A stretch of DNA of 64,000 nt from Palsa-506 sp963786975 (GTDB lineage: Bacteria > Actinomycetota > Actinomycetes > Streptosporangiales > Streptosporangiaceae): NCBI GenBank assembly GCA_963786975.1, contig CAWBBE010000010.1, positions 248,001 to 312,000 of the forward strand. The letters are read 5' to 3'. A program made the position numbers and the translations under genes. Positions 48,310-57,271 of this stretch are shown one piece after another. Under the pieces are notes generated by a model, which saw only the letters and a program-made list of their open reading frames with translations, was not told the DNA's origin and did no database searches. Every line of letters begins with the position of its first letter. Position 1 is the first letter of the stretch.

Positions 48310-49604
48310 ACGCCGCGGCCCCAGCCGGAGCCACGACGCAGGTCCCGCCGGGTGCCACGACGCGGTCGCCGCCGGGCGGGCCGGCCCGCCGTTCAGCGGG
48401 CAGGCTGTCCGGCTGGCTCGGGCTGCTCGACCGCCCGCTGACCTCCTATTATCTCGTCCTCGGCATCAGCATGCTGCTGCTTGCGCTTGGCCTGGTGATG
48501 GTGCTGTCGACCTCGTCGGCGGCGGCGCTTGACATCGGCGGCTCGCCGTACGCGGGATTCCAGAAGCAGCTGCTCGGGGTGGCCATCGGGCTGCCGCTGA
48601 TGTGGCTGGCGGCCCGGTCGTCACCGACCGTCTTCCGCGCCGCCGCGTACCCGCTGATGGCGGTATCGGTGATCGGCCTGCTGCTCGCGATCACGATCGG
48701 GGTGCCGACCGCGGGCGCGGCCCGCTGGGTGCAGCTCGGCCCCTTTCAGCTGCAGCCGTCTGAGTTCGCCAAGCTCGCCTTCGTGCTCTGGGGCGCGGAT
48801 CTGCTGGCCCGCAAGGAGAAACTCGGTCAGCTCACCGACTGGCGGCAGTTGCTGATCCCGCTGATGCCCGGCGCGGGGATCATGTGCATGCTGGTCATGC
48901 TCGGCGACGACCTGGGCACGACGTTCCTGCTGCTGACCATCTTCCTGGCGCTGCTCTGGGTGATCGGGACGCCGGGCAGGCTCTTCGTGGGCATGCTCGC
49001 GCTGATGGGCTTCGTCATGATCATTCTCATCATGGTCGCTCCCTACCGGCTGCAGCGCATCACCGGCTTCCTGAACCCGCACGCCCAGACGTTGCAGGCC
49101 AGCTACCAGCCCACCGAGGGGAAGTTCGCGCTTGGCTCCGGCGGCTGGTTCGGGGTCGGGCTAGGGGCCAGCAAGGAGAAGTGGGGCTGGGTGCCGAACG
49201 CGCCGACGGACTTCATCTTCGCGATCCTCGGCGAGGAACTCGGCCTCATCGGCACGCTCTGCGTGGCCATGCTGTACGGCGGCCTCGCTTACGCCGGGAT
49301 ACGGATCGCCCGGCGGGTCCCCGGCACGTTCATGCGGCTCGCGGCGGCGGCTGCGACGGCCTGGATCGTGGTGCAGGCGCTGGTCAACATCGGCGCGGTG
49401 ATCGGCCTGCTGCCGATCACCGGGGTACCGCTGCCGCTGGTCTCGGCCGGCCTGTCGTCGCTGATCGTCACCATGGTGACGCTCGGCATGCTGATGTCCT
49501 TCGCCAAGCGGGAGCCCGGCGCCAGCCAGGCCCTTGCCGCCGCTGGCCCCGGAGTGCCGCGACGCATCCTAAGCTGGCTGGGCCTGGCCGGCCGGCGCGA
49601 CTGA
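48306..49604 (+). CDS. ftsW: Septal peptidoglycan glycosyltransferase FtsW (SEDS)
   Basis: Polymerises lipid II at the septum together with FtsI. 432 residues, ten spans. Seen: YYLVLGISMLLLALGLVMVLSTSSA, AGAARWVQLGPFQLQPSEFAKLAFV with the SEDS signature, MLGDDLGTTFLLLTIFLALLWV, GSGGWFGVGLGASKEKWGWVPNAPTDFIFAILGEELG, and VPLPLVSAGLSSLIVTM. About 45 N-terminal residues are Pro/Gly-rich. The GTG start overlaps the murD stop. Confidence 0.97.
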   Translation: MNAAAPAGATTQVPPGATTRSPPGGPARRSAGRLSGWLGLLDRPLTSYYLVLGISMLLLALGLVMVLSTSSAAALDIGGSPYAGFQKQLLGVAIGLPLMWLAARSSPTVFRAAAYPLMAVSVIGLLLAITIGVPTAGAARWVQLGPFQLQPSEFAKLAFVLWGADLLARKEKLGQLTDWRQLLIPLMPGAGIMCMLVMLGDDLGTTFLLLTIFLALLWVIGTPGRLFVGMLALMGFVMIILIMVAPYRLQRITGFLNPHAQTLQASYQPTEGKFALGSGGWFGVGLGASKEKWGWVPNAPTDFIFAILGEELGLIGTLCVAMLYGGLAYAGIRIARRVPGTFMRLAAAAATAWIVVQALVNIGAVIGLLPITGVPLPLVSAGLSSLIVTMVTLGMLMSFAKREPGASQALAAAGPGVPRRILSWLGLAGRRD

Positions 49605-49655
49605 GCGCCGGCCACGCGCGGCTGCGCGGCCGGATGAGGAGCGGAGGAAGCTGGC

Positions 49656-50777
49656 ATGAGCGTGATGCTCGCGGGCGGCGGCACGGCGGGTCACATCGAG
49701 CCGGCCCTGGCGCTCGCCGACGCGCTGCGGCGTGCCGATCCGCGGATCAATGTCACCTGCCTGGGCACCGAGCGCGGCCTGGAGACCCGGCTGGTCCCGA
49801 ACCGCGGCTACGACCTGGCCCTGATCCCGGCCGTCCCGCTGCCGCGCTCCATCACGCCGCGGCTGCTCTCGGTGCCGGGACGGCTCGCCGACGCGATCGG
49901 AACCGCCGCCGCCGCCCTCGACCAGTGCGGAGCCGAGGTCCTGGTCGGATTCGGCGGCTACGTGGCGACGCCCGCCTATCTCGCCGCCCGCCGCCGGGGC
50001 GTCCCGATCGTGGTGCACGAGGCCAACTCCCGCCCGGGGCTGGCCAACCGGCTCGGGGCCCGGCTGACCAGGCATGTCTTCACCGGCCAGGCTGGCACCA
50101 AGCTGGCGCACGCCACCTGCATCGGGATCCCGATCCGCCGCGAGATATCCGGCCTGGACCGGCTCGCGCTCAGCGACAAGGCGCGCGCGCATTTCGGCCT
50201 CCGCCCGGACCTGCCGGTGCTGCTGGTGACCGGCGGCTCGCAGGGCGCCAGGACGCTGAACCGGGCGGTAACCGGCGCGGCCGCCGCGATCAGGGCAGCG
50301 GCCGTCCAGGTGCTGCACATCGTCGGGCCGCGGGCGGATACCGATCCCGCCCCGTCGTCGCCCGGTGCGCCCTACGTGACGCTCACCTATATCGACCGGA
50401 TGGATCTGGCCTACGCCGCGGCGGACTTCGCGCTCGTCCGCGGCGGCGCGATGACCTGCGCCGAGCTCACCGCGGTCGGGCTGCCCGCGGTATACGTCCC
50501 GCTGCCGCACGGCAATGGCGAGCAGCGGCTGAACGCTGCGCCGATCGAGCAGGCGGGCGGCGGCCTCATCGTGGCCGACGCCGATCTGACGCCGGCCTGG
50601 ATCCGCGACACGCTGCTGCCGGTGCTGCTCGACCCGGAACTTGTCGCGGCGATGTCGGAGGCGGCGGCGGAAATGGGCCGCGGGGACGCCGACCAGCGGC
50701 TGGCCGCGGAAGTGCTGCGGGTGATGCAACGTGGCGGGCGGCCGCACCGCCCGGGGCACGGCCGCCGCCGGTCCTGA
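49656..50777 (+). CDS. murG: Lipid II synthase MurG
   Basis: Transfers GlcNAc from UDP-GlcNAc to lipid I on the inner membrane face. 373 residues. Seen: VMLAGGGTAGHIEPALALADAL (Gly loop 1), TERGLETRLVPNRGYDL, LVGFGGYVATPAYLAARRRG, VVHEANSRPGLANRLGAR, LLVTGGSQGARTLNRAV, RGGAMTCAELTAVGLPAVYVPLPHGNGEQRLNA. GGAGGAAG lies upstream of ATG 49656. Confidence 0.97.
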   Translation: MSVMLAGGGTAGHIEPALALADALRRADPRINVTCLGTERGLETRLVPNRGYDLALIPAVPLPRSITPRLLSVPGRLADAIGTAAAALDQCGAEVLVGFGGYVATPAYLAARRRGVPIVVHEANSRPGLANRLGARLTRHVFTGQAGTKLAHATCIGIPIRREISGLDRLALSDKARAHFGLRPDLPVLLVTGGSQGARTLNRAVTGAAAAIRAAAVQVLHIVGPRADTDPAPSSPGAPYVTLTYIDRMDLAYAAADFALVRGGAMTCAELTAVGLPAVYVPLPHGNGEQRLNAAPIEQAGGGLIVADADLTPAWIRDTLLPVLLDPELVAAMSEAAAEMGRGDADQRLAAEVLRVMQRGGRPHRPGHGRRRS

Positions 50778-50875
50778 GAGGTCATCGCGCTGGACCCCGG
50801 GCCGGACATGAAACTGCATAACGATTACTAACGGATGGCCTGGCGCGAAGGCCGGCCGAACAGGAGTGATGTCAG

Positions 50876-52350
50876 ATGGGGCTGGTCAAGCCGGCCGACC
50901 CGGTGCCAGTCGGCCAGCTCGGCCGGGTGCACTTCACCGGCATCGGCGGAGCTGGGATGTCCGGGATCGCCCGCATCCTGCTGGCCAGGGGGGTGCCGGT
51001 GTCCGGCAGCGACGCGGCGCCATCGGAACTGCTGGAATCGCTGGCCGCGCTCGGCGCGGATGTCAGCGTCGGTCACGCGGCGGTCAATCTCGGGGCCGCT
51101 GACACCCTGGTGGTGTCGACCGCCATCAGGCCGGACAACCCGGAACTCGCCGAGGCGCGGCTGCGCGGCATCCGGGTGCTGCACCGCGCGACCGCGCTGG
51201 CGTCGGTGATGCTCGGCCGCCGCGGCATCGCCGTCGCCGGGACGCACGGCAAGACGACGACCACGTCGATGCTGACCACGATCCTGCGCCGGTGCGGGGC
51301 CGACCCGTCGTATGTCATCGGCGGCATCCTCGCCGAGACCGGCCTCGGCGCCGCGGACGGCGCCGGTCCGGCGTTCGTCGCCGAGGCCGACGAGAGCGAC
51401 GGGTCGTTCCTCATGCTCGCGCCCGAGACCGCGGTCGTCACCTGCATCGAGGCTGACCACCTGGACAACTACGCGGACCTGGCCGAGATCGAGGCGGCCT
51501 TCCTGGCCTTCGCCCGCCGGATCACCCCTGGCGGGCTGCTGGTGGCCTGCGCGGACGACCCGGGCGCGGCCGCCCTCGCGGCCGCCGTCGGCTCGGACGC
51601 CGCCGGGTCCGGGATCCGGGTGCGCACGTACGGGACGGCGGCGGGTGCCGACTACCGGCTCAGCGACGTGACCCCGGACGGCATGGCGACCCGGCTGACG
51701 CTCACCCCCGGCCCGCGGGCCGCCGCCGGGCCGGCGGCCCGTCCGCAGCCGGGCTGCCGCCCGCCGGACTGACGGCCGGGATCCGGGTGCCCGGCCGGCA
51801 CAACGCGCTGAACGCCGCGGCCGCGCTGGCCGTCGCGATCGAGCTCGGCTACCCGGCGGAACAGGCCATCGGCGGGCTCGCCGCCTACGCGGGCGCGCGC
51901 CGCCGGATGGAACTGACCGGCGAGGCGGACGGAGTCCGGGTGCTGGACAGCTATGCGCACCATCCGACCGAGCTGACCGCCGACCTGACGGCCGCCCGGG
52001 AGGTGGCCGCCGGCGGCCGGGTCATCGCGGTCTTCCAGCCGCACCTGTACAGCCGTACCAGGTTGTTCGCCAGCGAGTTCGCTGCCGCGCTGGGCCTGGC
52101 CGATGAGGCGATCGTGCTTGACGTGTACGCGGCACGGGAGGACCCGGAGCCTGGCGTGACCGGGAACCTGATCGCGTCGGCTGTCCCTGGTGGCGCACAT
52201 TACCTGCCTGGCCGGGCCGAGGTGCCCGCTGCCGCGGCCGGGCTGGCGAAGCCGGGCGACATCGTGCTGACGATGGGCGCGGGTGACGTGACGGCTCTGG
52301 GGCCGCTGATCGTGGCGGCGTTGCGGGCCCGGGAAGGCGGTAGCTGGTGA
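50876..52350 (+). CDS. murC: UDP-MurNAc:L-alanine ligase MurC, frameshifted
   Basis: First amino-acid ligase of muropeptide synthesis. First part: GRVHFTGIGGAGMSGIARILLARG, GIAVAGTHGKTTTTSMLTTIL (P-loop), AEADESDGSFL, EADHLDNYADLAEIEAAF. Second part in another frame: RVPGRHNALNAAAALAVAIELG, YAGARRRMELTGEADGVRVLDSYAHHPTEL, VFQPHLYSRTRLFASEFAAAL, MGAGDVTALG. The break falls somewhere in 51715-51760, a run of CCGCCGGG repeats. Corrected length is about 490 residues, normal. It is the only murC here and the enzyme is essential, so the shift is probably a sequence error. GGAG precedes ATG 50876. Confidence 0.94.
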
Positions 52351-52511
52351 CCGGGCGCGGGGGGCGGCCGCCTGGCGGTGTCGCAGCGGGGCCGGGCGGC
52401 TTCGTGCTGGCGGCGGGCGCGGGTGAGGTGATGGCTGGCCGGCCGCCGGTCACTGCGACCATGATCTTCATGTCCCCGGCCCGCCCGGCCCCGGCCGGCG
52501 GCAGCCGATGA
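52347..52511 (+). CDS. Possible 54-codon ORF between murC and ftsQ
   Basis: GTG 52347 overlaps the murC stop (GTGA), and its TGA 52509-52511 overlaps the ftsQ ATG (ATGA). The peptide (VTGRGGRPPGGVAAGPGG, then MIFMSPARPAPAGGSR) is low complexity with no recognisable domain. It may be a coupling ORF, or the true N-terminus of FtsQ separated from it by an indel; the second fits the general frameshift load. Confidence 0.3.
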   Translation: MTGRGGRPPGGVAAGPGGFVLAAGAGEVMAGRPPVTATMIFMSPARPAPAGGSR

Positions 52512-53368
52512 TCCGCCGCCGGAGCCCCGCGCCCCCCGCGGCTTCGCCTGCTGCTAACGGCCCGGCGGGGGCCGCGGCGCCCGGGCCGGCCAGCGCGCCA
52601 GCGGCGACGGCCGGGCCGGGCACGGTGACGGCAGTTGCCGCCGGGCCGGACGCGGCCGGGACAGCCGGCCGCCCGCGGCGCCGGACCGACCCGTGGAAGA
52701 CCGCCTTCTTCGTGCTCGCGGCCCTGGCGATCGTGGCCGGGGTGGCCTGGGCGCTGCTCGGCTCCAAGTTCCTCGTCGTGCGCTCGGTCCAGGTCACCGG
52801 CCCGGCCGGCATATCGCGGGCCGAGGTGATCGCCGACGCCGGCATCCGGCTGGGCACCCCGCTTATCCGGATCGATCCCGCCGTGCTGGCCCGCCGGGTA
52901 GAGCGCATCACGCTGGTGCAGTCCGCGCACGTCCGCCGGGTCTGGCCGGACAAGGTCGTAATCTCGGTACAGGAGCGCACGGCCGTTCTCGCGGTGGCCA
53001 GCGGCCGGGGCTACCAGCTGATCGACAAATTCGGCGTGGCCCTGCGCCAGGTGACCCGCCGGCCGCCTGGGATGCCCGTTCTCGGCCAGCCTCATCCGGC
53101 CAGCACGGCCACGCTGCGCGGCAGCCCCGAGGTGCTGGCCGCGGCGACCGTGCTGCGGGAACTGCCCGCGCGGCTGGCCCGCCGGATCCGGGTCATCGAC
53201 GCGCCGGGCCCGGAGGCCGTGACGCTCCGGCTCAGCCGGGGCGTGCGGATCGCCTGGGGCGGTACCGGCCAGGCCGCCGCCAAATCCAGGGAACTCGCGA
53301 TCCTGATGCGCGGCCACGCGCGTTTCTACAACGTCAGCGATCCGGCAACGGCGGTGACCGGGAATTGA
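52508..53368 (+). CDS. ftsQ: Cell division protein FtsQ
   Basis: Bitopic divisome protein linking FtsL/FtsB to early components. 286 residues. Ala/Pro-rich cytoplasmic tail of about 65 residues, span WKTAFFVLAALAIVAGVAWALL, POTRA domain beginning FLVVRSVQVTGPAGISRAEVI with GTPLIRIDPAVLARRVERI and VRRVWPDKVVISVQERTAVLAV, then the FtsQ beta domain to YNVSDPATAVTGN. It follows murC, as in other actinomycetes. Confidence 0.93.
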   Translation: MIRRRSPAPPAASPAANGPAGAAAPGPASAPAATAGPGTVTAVAAGPDAAGTAGRPRRRTDPWKTAFFVLAALAIVAGVAWALLGSKFLVVRSVQVTGPAGISRAEVIADAGIRLGTPLIRIDPAVLARRVERITLVQSAHVRRVWPDKVVISVQERTAVLAVASGRGYQLIDKFGVALRQVTRRPPGMPVLGQPHPASTATLRGSPEVLAAATVLRELPARLARRIRVIDAPGPEAVTLRLSRGVRIAWGGTGQAAAKSRELAILMRGHARFYNVSDPATAVTGN

Positions 53369-53873
53369 GCCGTGCAGGCCTGTGCGGGTCCGGGCGGCCC
53401 CGCTCGCGCGGGCCTGCCCTGTCCCGGTCCGGCACGCCCCGCGCAGGCCAGCCCGAGACCCGCGGACGGCCATCCGCGAGCCGCGCGAACCGGCCCGCGG
53501 ACGCCAGCCCGAGAGCGGGCGCAGCCTTCCGCGAGCCGCGCGGACCCGCCCGCGGACCGGTGCCCGCCCGCCGGCCGAACTACCGCGTGCAGCGGAATGT
53601 CGCGACACGCCGGGCCGCTTGGGGCCAGGTTAGTTGACCCCGGTGGCGGACAACCCTACTGTCCGTACCAGTCGGCAGCTTGACATAACTCTAAATCTCA
53701 ACTTGAGGGTGAGAGTTGACTCGCCGGAACCGCGAACGTGCCCGGCCGATGCTATTGGGGGCGTATTTCGGATAACTGCTGAATAGGAAGTTTCCTGAGC
53801 TTGGCAGGGGAGCTGGCCGGAAAGCAGCGGGCGGAAACTCGGTAGTCGCAAACGAGCGGAAAGGTTCCTCCTC
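53369..53873 (+). other. ftsQ-ftsZ intergenic region
   Basis: 505 bases with no gene. Left half: two imperfect 56-bp tandem copies (53448-53503 and 53504 to about 53558) sharing CCAGCCCGAGA and CCGCGAGCCGCGCG. Right half: locally AT-rich with a long dyad at 53687-53717 and two TTGAC elements (53680, 53716), so it is likely a dedicated ftsZ promoter region. AAAGG ten bases before the GTG is the ribosome site. Confidence 0.6.
53687..53717 (+). promoter_or_regulatory. 31-bp symmetric dyad upstream of ftsZ
   Basis: The left half AACTCT-4-CTCAA mirrors the right half TTGAG-4-AGAGTT around C53702: paired 6-bp outer and 5-bp inner arms with equal 4-base spacers. It sits between TTGACA (53680-53685) and TTGACT (53716-53721), about 160 bases before the ftsZ start. 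This suggests an operator or a transcript hairpin controlling ftsZ. Confidence 0.65.
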
Positions 53874-55424
53874 GTGGCAGCACCGCAGAACTATTTGGCG
53901 GTCATCAAGGTCGTCGGTATCGGCGGGGGCGGCGTCAATGCCGTTAACCGGATGATCGACGAGGGGCTCAAGGGCGTTGAGTTCATCGCCATCAATACGG
54001 ACGCCCAGGCGCTCCTGATGAGCGATGCCGACGTCAAGCTCGACGTCGGCCGGGAGCTCACCCGCGGACTTGGCGCAGGCGCCAACCCGGACATCGGCAG
54101 CAAGGCCGCCGAAGATCATCGTGAGGAGATCGAGGAGGTCCTCAAGGGGGCCGACATGGTCTTCGTCACGGCTGGCGAGGGCGGCGGGACAGGCACCGGC
54201 GGGGCGCCCGTCGTGGCCAACGTCGCGCGCTCGCTCGGTGCGCTCACCATCGGCGTCGTCACCCGGCCGTTCGGATTCGAGGGAAAGCGCCGCGCCGCGC
54301 AGGCTGACCTGGGCATCGAGCGTCTCCGCGAGGAGGTGGACACGCTCATCGTGATACCGAATGACAGGCTGCTGTCGATCTCCGACCGGCACGTCAGCGT
54401 CCTCGACGCGTTCAAGGCAGCCGACCAGGTGCTGCTGTCCGGTGTGCAGGGCATCACCGACCTGATCACCACTCCTGGGCTGATCAACCTGGACTTCGCC
54501 GACGTGAAGTCCGTGATGTCGGGCGCAGGCTCAGCGCTGATGGGCATCGGCTCGGCTCGCGGCGACGACCGGTCCGTCGCCGCCGCCGAGATGGCGATCT
54601 CCAGCCCGCTGCTTGAGGCGAGCATCGACGGCGCGCATGGCGTGCTGCTCTCGATCCAGGGCGGTTCCGACCTCGGCCTGTTCGAGATCAACGAGGCCGC
54701 GCAGCTGGTGGCTAACTCCGCCGCGCCCGATGCCAACATCATCTTCGGCGCGGTCATCGATGACGCGCTGGGTGACGAGGTACGGGTCACCGTCATCGCG
54801 GCCGGATTTGACGAGGGCCGGATCACCAGGCCGCGGCCGGGGCGCACCGCCGCGGCGCCAGCCGCCGCGCCCGCTGCGGCTGACGGCTACGGCTCCGGCG
54901 GAGGCTGGCGTGCCGCGACCTTTCCTGATCGGGTAGCCGCTGCGGCGGTTCCGGCTGGCACGTCGGCGGCCGACGTGCCCGCCGTCCTTGCCGAGCCGTC
55001 CAGCGTGCAGGCCGGTAGCGGGCTGCGCGCGAACCCGCTGCCCGCAGCCGGGCCCGGGGCCGGCGGAAATGCCGCCAGCCCCAGCCCGGAGCCGGCCGGC
55101 CCCCCGGCGGTGGCGAGCGGCACGGCGACAGCCGGCGGCACGGCTGCGGCCGATGGCACGGCTGCGGAGGATGACCAGCCGCCGCGCGCGGCATCGTCCT
55201 GGACGGCAGCCGGCGAGCACGACAGCAGCGCCGGCAGCATCCCGTCACCACGTGCGGCGGACCTTCCCGGGGCTGCGCCATCGGCGAGTCCCGATGCGCC
55301 GGGCACGGCATCCTGGCCTGAGCCGGCCGCCGCGGCGCGCGTCTTCGATCCGGTCAGTACCCGGCGGCGGTCCGTGGTCTTTGAAGAAGACGACGAACTC
55401 GACATTCCCGATTTCCTGAAGTGA
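53874..55424 (+). CDS. ftsZ: Cell division GTPase FtsZ
   Basis: Tubulin-like GTPase forming the Z-ring. 516 residues from GTG 53874, longer than the usual 380-470. GTPase core: IKVVGIGGGGVNAVNRMI, EFIAINTDAQAL, FVTAGEGGGTGTGGAPVVA (tubulin signature), RLREEVDTLIVIPNDRLL, GITDLITTPGLINLDFADVKSVM. The core ends near residue 320 (VIAAGFDEGRI). A disordered Ala/Pro/Gly linker of about 180 residues follows, then the conserved C-terminal peptide DDELDIPDFLK, which binds SepF and other partners. The stop overlaps the pgeF start (GTGA). Confidence 0.97.
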   Translation: MAAPQNYLAVIKVVGIGGGGVNAVNRMIDEGLKGVEFIAINTDAQALLMSDADVKLDVGRELTRGLGAGANPDIGSKAAEDHREEIEEVLKGADMVFVTAGEGGGTGTGGAPVVANVARSLGALTIGVVTRPFGFEGKRRAAQADLGIERLREEVDTLIVIPNDRLLSISDRHVSVLDAFKAADQVLLSGVQGITDLITTPGLINLDFADVKSVMSGAGSALMGIGSARGDDRSVAAAEMAISSPLLEASIDGAHGVLLSIQGGSDLGLFEINEAAQLVANSAAPDANIIFGAVIDDALGDEVRVTVIAAGFDEGRITRPRPGRTAAAPAAAPAAADGYGSGGGWRAATFPDRVAAAAVPAGTSAADVPAVLAEPSSVQAGSGLRANPLPAAGPGAGGNAASPSPEPAGPPAVASGTATAGGTAAADGTAAEDDQPPRAASSWTAAGEHDSSAGSIPSPRAADLPGAAPSASPDAPGTASWPEPAAAARVFDPVSTRRRSVVFEEDDELDIPDFLK

Positions 55425-56392
55425 GGGCGCGCCGCGGCGATCCCGCGGACGATGCATGGTGCCCGTTCGAGCTGGCGTCCGGCGTGCTCGCGGCCTTCAC
55501 CAGCCGCCACGGCGGCGTCAGCGATCCCCCGTTCGACAGCCTGAACCTCGGCGGCGTAACGGGTGATGACCCGGCGGCCGTCGTACGCAACCGGCGGCTC
55601 GTCGCGCGGGCCTGCAGCCGCCCAGCGGACGGCATGGCGCCGGGCAGGAAGGAAGCGGCCAGCACGACGGCCGGCGGGATCGCCTGGATGCGGCAGGTGC
55701 ACGGCGCGGATGTGGCGTACGTGGCGGCTGGGACAAATCCAGTAGCAGGCAGCCCGGGTCCGGCGGCGAGCGGCCCGGATCCGGGGACAGCCGGACCGGG
55801 TCCGGGGACAGCCGGACCGGGTCCGGCGGCGAGCGGCCCGGCTCCGGGGACAGGCGGCCCGGGTCCGGCGGCAGGCAGTTTCCCGGCCGCTGCGGCCGCG
55901 CTTCCCCAGGCCCCGGAGGTCGATGCGATCTTCACCGATGTTCCGGGTCTGCCGCTGGGCGTGCTGGTCGCGGACTGTGCCCCGGTGCTGATCGCCGACC
56001 CGCAGGCCCGGATCGTCGGCGCGGCCCACGCGGGCCGGGAGGGCATGGCCGGTGGCGTCGTCCCGGCGCTGGTCCGCGCGATGGTTAGGGCCGGCGCCGA
56101 CGCTGCGCGGCTGCGGGCCGCCATCGGCCCCGCGATCTGCGGTGGTTGTTACGAGGTGCCCGTGCAGCTCAGGGAGCGGATAGCGGGCGTCGTGCCGGAG
56201 GCTGGCTGCGTGACAAGGAAGGGCAGCCCGGGAATCGATATCAGCGCCGGGGTTGCCGCGCAGCTGGCCAGAGCCGGCCTGCAAGCCGTCAGCTGTGATC
56301 CGCGCTGCACCGCCGAGACCGCGGCACTGTATTCGTACCGGCGCGATGGCCGCACCGGCCGGTTCGCTGGCCTGGTGTGGCTCGCGTCCTGA
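55421..56392 (+). CDS. pgeF: Peptidoglycan editing factor PgeF (YfiH/laccase-domain)
   Basis: Cu/Zn-site protein of the YfiH family; in other bacteria PgeF removes wrongly incorporated serine from muropeptides or acts as a purine nucleoside phosphorylase. 323 residues from GTG 55421. Seen: LAAFTSRHGGVSDPPFDSLNLG, WMRQVHGADVAYV (His ligand), GVLVADCAPVLIAD (Cys ligand), VGAAHAGREGMAGG (His ligand), AIGPAICGGCYEVP and DPRCTAETAALYSYRRDG. Between AYVAAGTNP and EVDAIFTDVPG lies a non-family insert of about 55 residues built of GPGPGTA/GPAASGP repeats. It keeps the usual position after ftsZ. Confidence 0.93.
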   Translation: MRARRGDPADDAWCPFELASGVLAAFTSRHGGVSDPPFDSLNLGGVTGDDPAAVVRNRRLVARACSRPADGMAPGRKEAASTTAGGIAWMRQVHGADVAYVAAGTNPVAGSPGPAASGPDPGTAGPGPGTAGPGPAASGPAPGTGGPGPAAGSFPAAAAALPQAPEVDAIFTDVPGLPLGVLVADCAPVLIADPQARIVGAAHAGREGMAGGVVPALVRAMVRAGADAARLRAAIGPAICGGCYEVPVQLRERIAGVVPEAGCVTRKGSPGIDISAGVAAQLARAGLQAVSCDPRCTAETAALYSYRRDGRTGRFAGLVWLAS

Positions 56393-56483
56393 TCGGGCCG
56401 CCTGGCGTACGGCACGGTTAGCGGGCTCGCGTCCTGATGGGCCGGCAGGCGGTGCCTGACGCGCGGCGCGTCATGATGGCCGG

Positions 56484-57212
56484 ATGACTCAGCCAGCCAG
56501 CCCCGCGGACCAGACTCGCCGCGATGAGATCAGCGCCGGCCTGGCCGCGGTCCGGGCCAGGATCGCCGCCGCGTGCCAGTCCGCAGGCCGCGAGGCCGGC
56601 GATGTCACGCTGATCGCCATTACCAAGACCCGGCCGGCCTCCGACATCCGCCTGCTCAGCGAGCTCGGCGTGCCGGACGTCGGCGAGAACCGGGCCCAGG
56701 AAGCGGCGGCCAAGGCGGCCGAGTGCGCCGCCCTCGGCCTGCGCCTAACCTGGCATTTCGTTGGCCAGCTCCAGGTCAACAAGGTCGCCAGCGTGGTCTC
56801 CTGCGCCGACGTGATTCACTCGGTCGACCGGCTGCGGCTGGCCGGCGCGCTCGGTTCGCGGGCAACGGCGGCCGGCCGCACGGTTACCTGCCTGGTGCAG
56901 GCCAGCCTTGATGGCGATCCGGCCAGGGGCGGCGCCGTCGCGGACCAGGTGCTGCCGGTCGCAGACGCGATTGCCGGGCAGGACGGGCTGCTTCTCGGTG
57001 GCGTGATGGCCGTGGCGCCACTCGGCGTGCCGCCGTCTGAGGCGTTCGCGATACTCGGCGAGCTGTCCGCGCGGGTGCGCTCAGCGCATCCCGCGGCGGT
57101 GATGATTTCCGCGGGAATGAGCGCCGACCTGGAGCAGGCAATCGGGGCGGGCGCAACACACGTGCGTGTCGGTACGGCGTTGCTCGGCGGCCGGCCAGCG
57201 TTCGTCAGGTAA
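56484..57212 (+). CDS. PLP homeostasis protein (YggS/PLPBP)
   Basis: PLP-binding TIM-barrel protein controlling pyridoxal phosphate homeostasis. 242 residues. Seen: GDVTLIAITKTRPASDIRLLSELG (Schiff-base lysine in ITKT), DVGENRAQEAAAKA, TWHFVGQLQVNKVASVVSCADVIHSVDR, LLGGVMAVAPLG, ISAGMSADLEQAIGAGATHVRVGTALLG. It is in the conserved pgeF-yggS-sepF block. Confidence 0.95.
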   Translation: MTQPASPADQTRRDEISAGLAAVRARIAAACQSAGREAGDVTLIAITKTRPASDIRLLSELGVPDVGENRAQEAAAKAAECAALGLRLTWHFVGQLQVNKVASVVSCADVIHSVDRLRLAGALGSRATAAGRTVTCLVQASLDGDPARGGAVADQVLPVADAIAGQDGLLLGGVMAVAPLGVPPSEAFAILGELSARVRSAHPAAVMISAGMSADLEQAIGAGATHVRVGTALLGGRPAFVR

Positions 57213-57271
57213 TGTCCGACGCGTGGCGCGCCGCGAGCGGGCCGCATAATAGCGCGACGGAGGACTGCAGG

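Noticed and set aside
52022..53608. Minus-strand open frame of about 528 codons over murC/ftsQ
   Set aside because: Arg/Gly/Pro-rich text without domains, lying opposite well-conserved MurC and FtsQ; a by-product of GC-rich codon usage.
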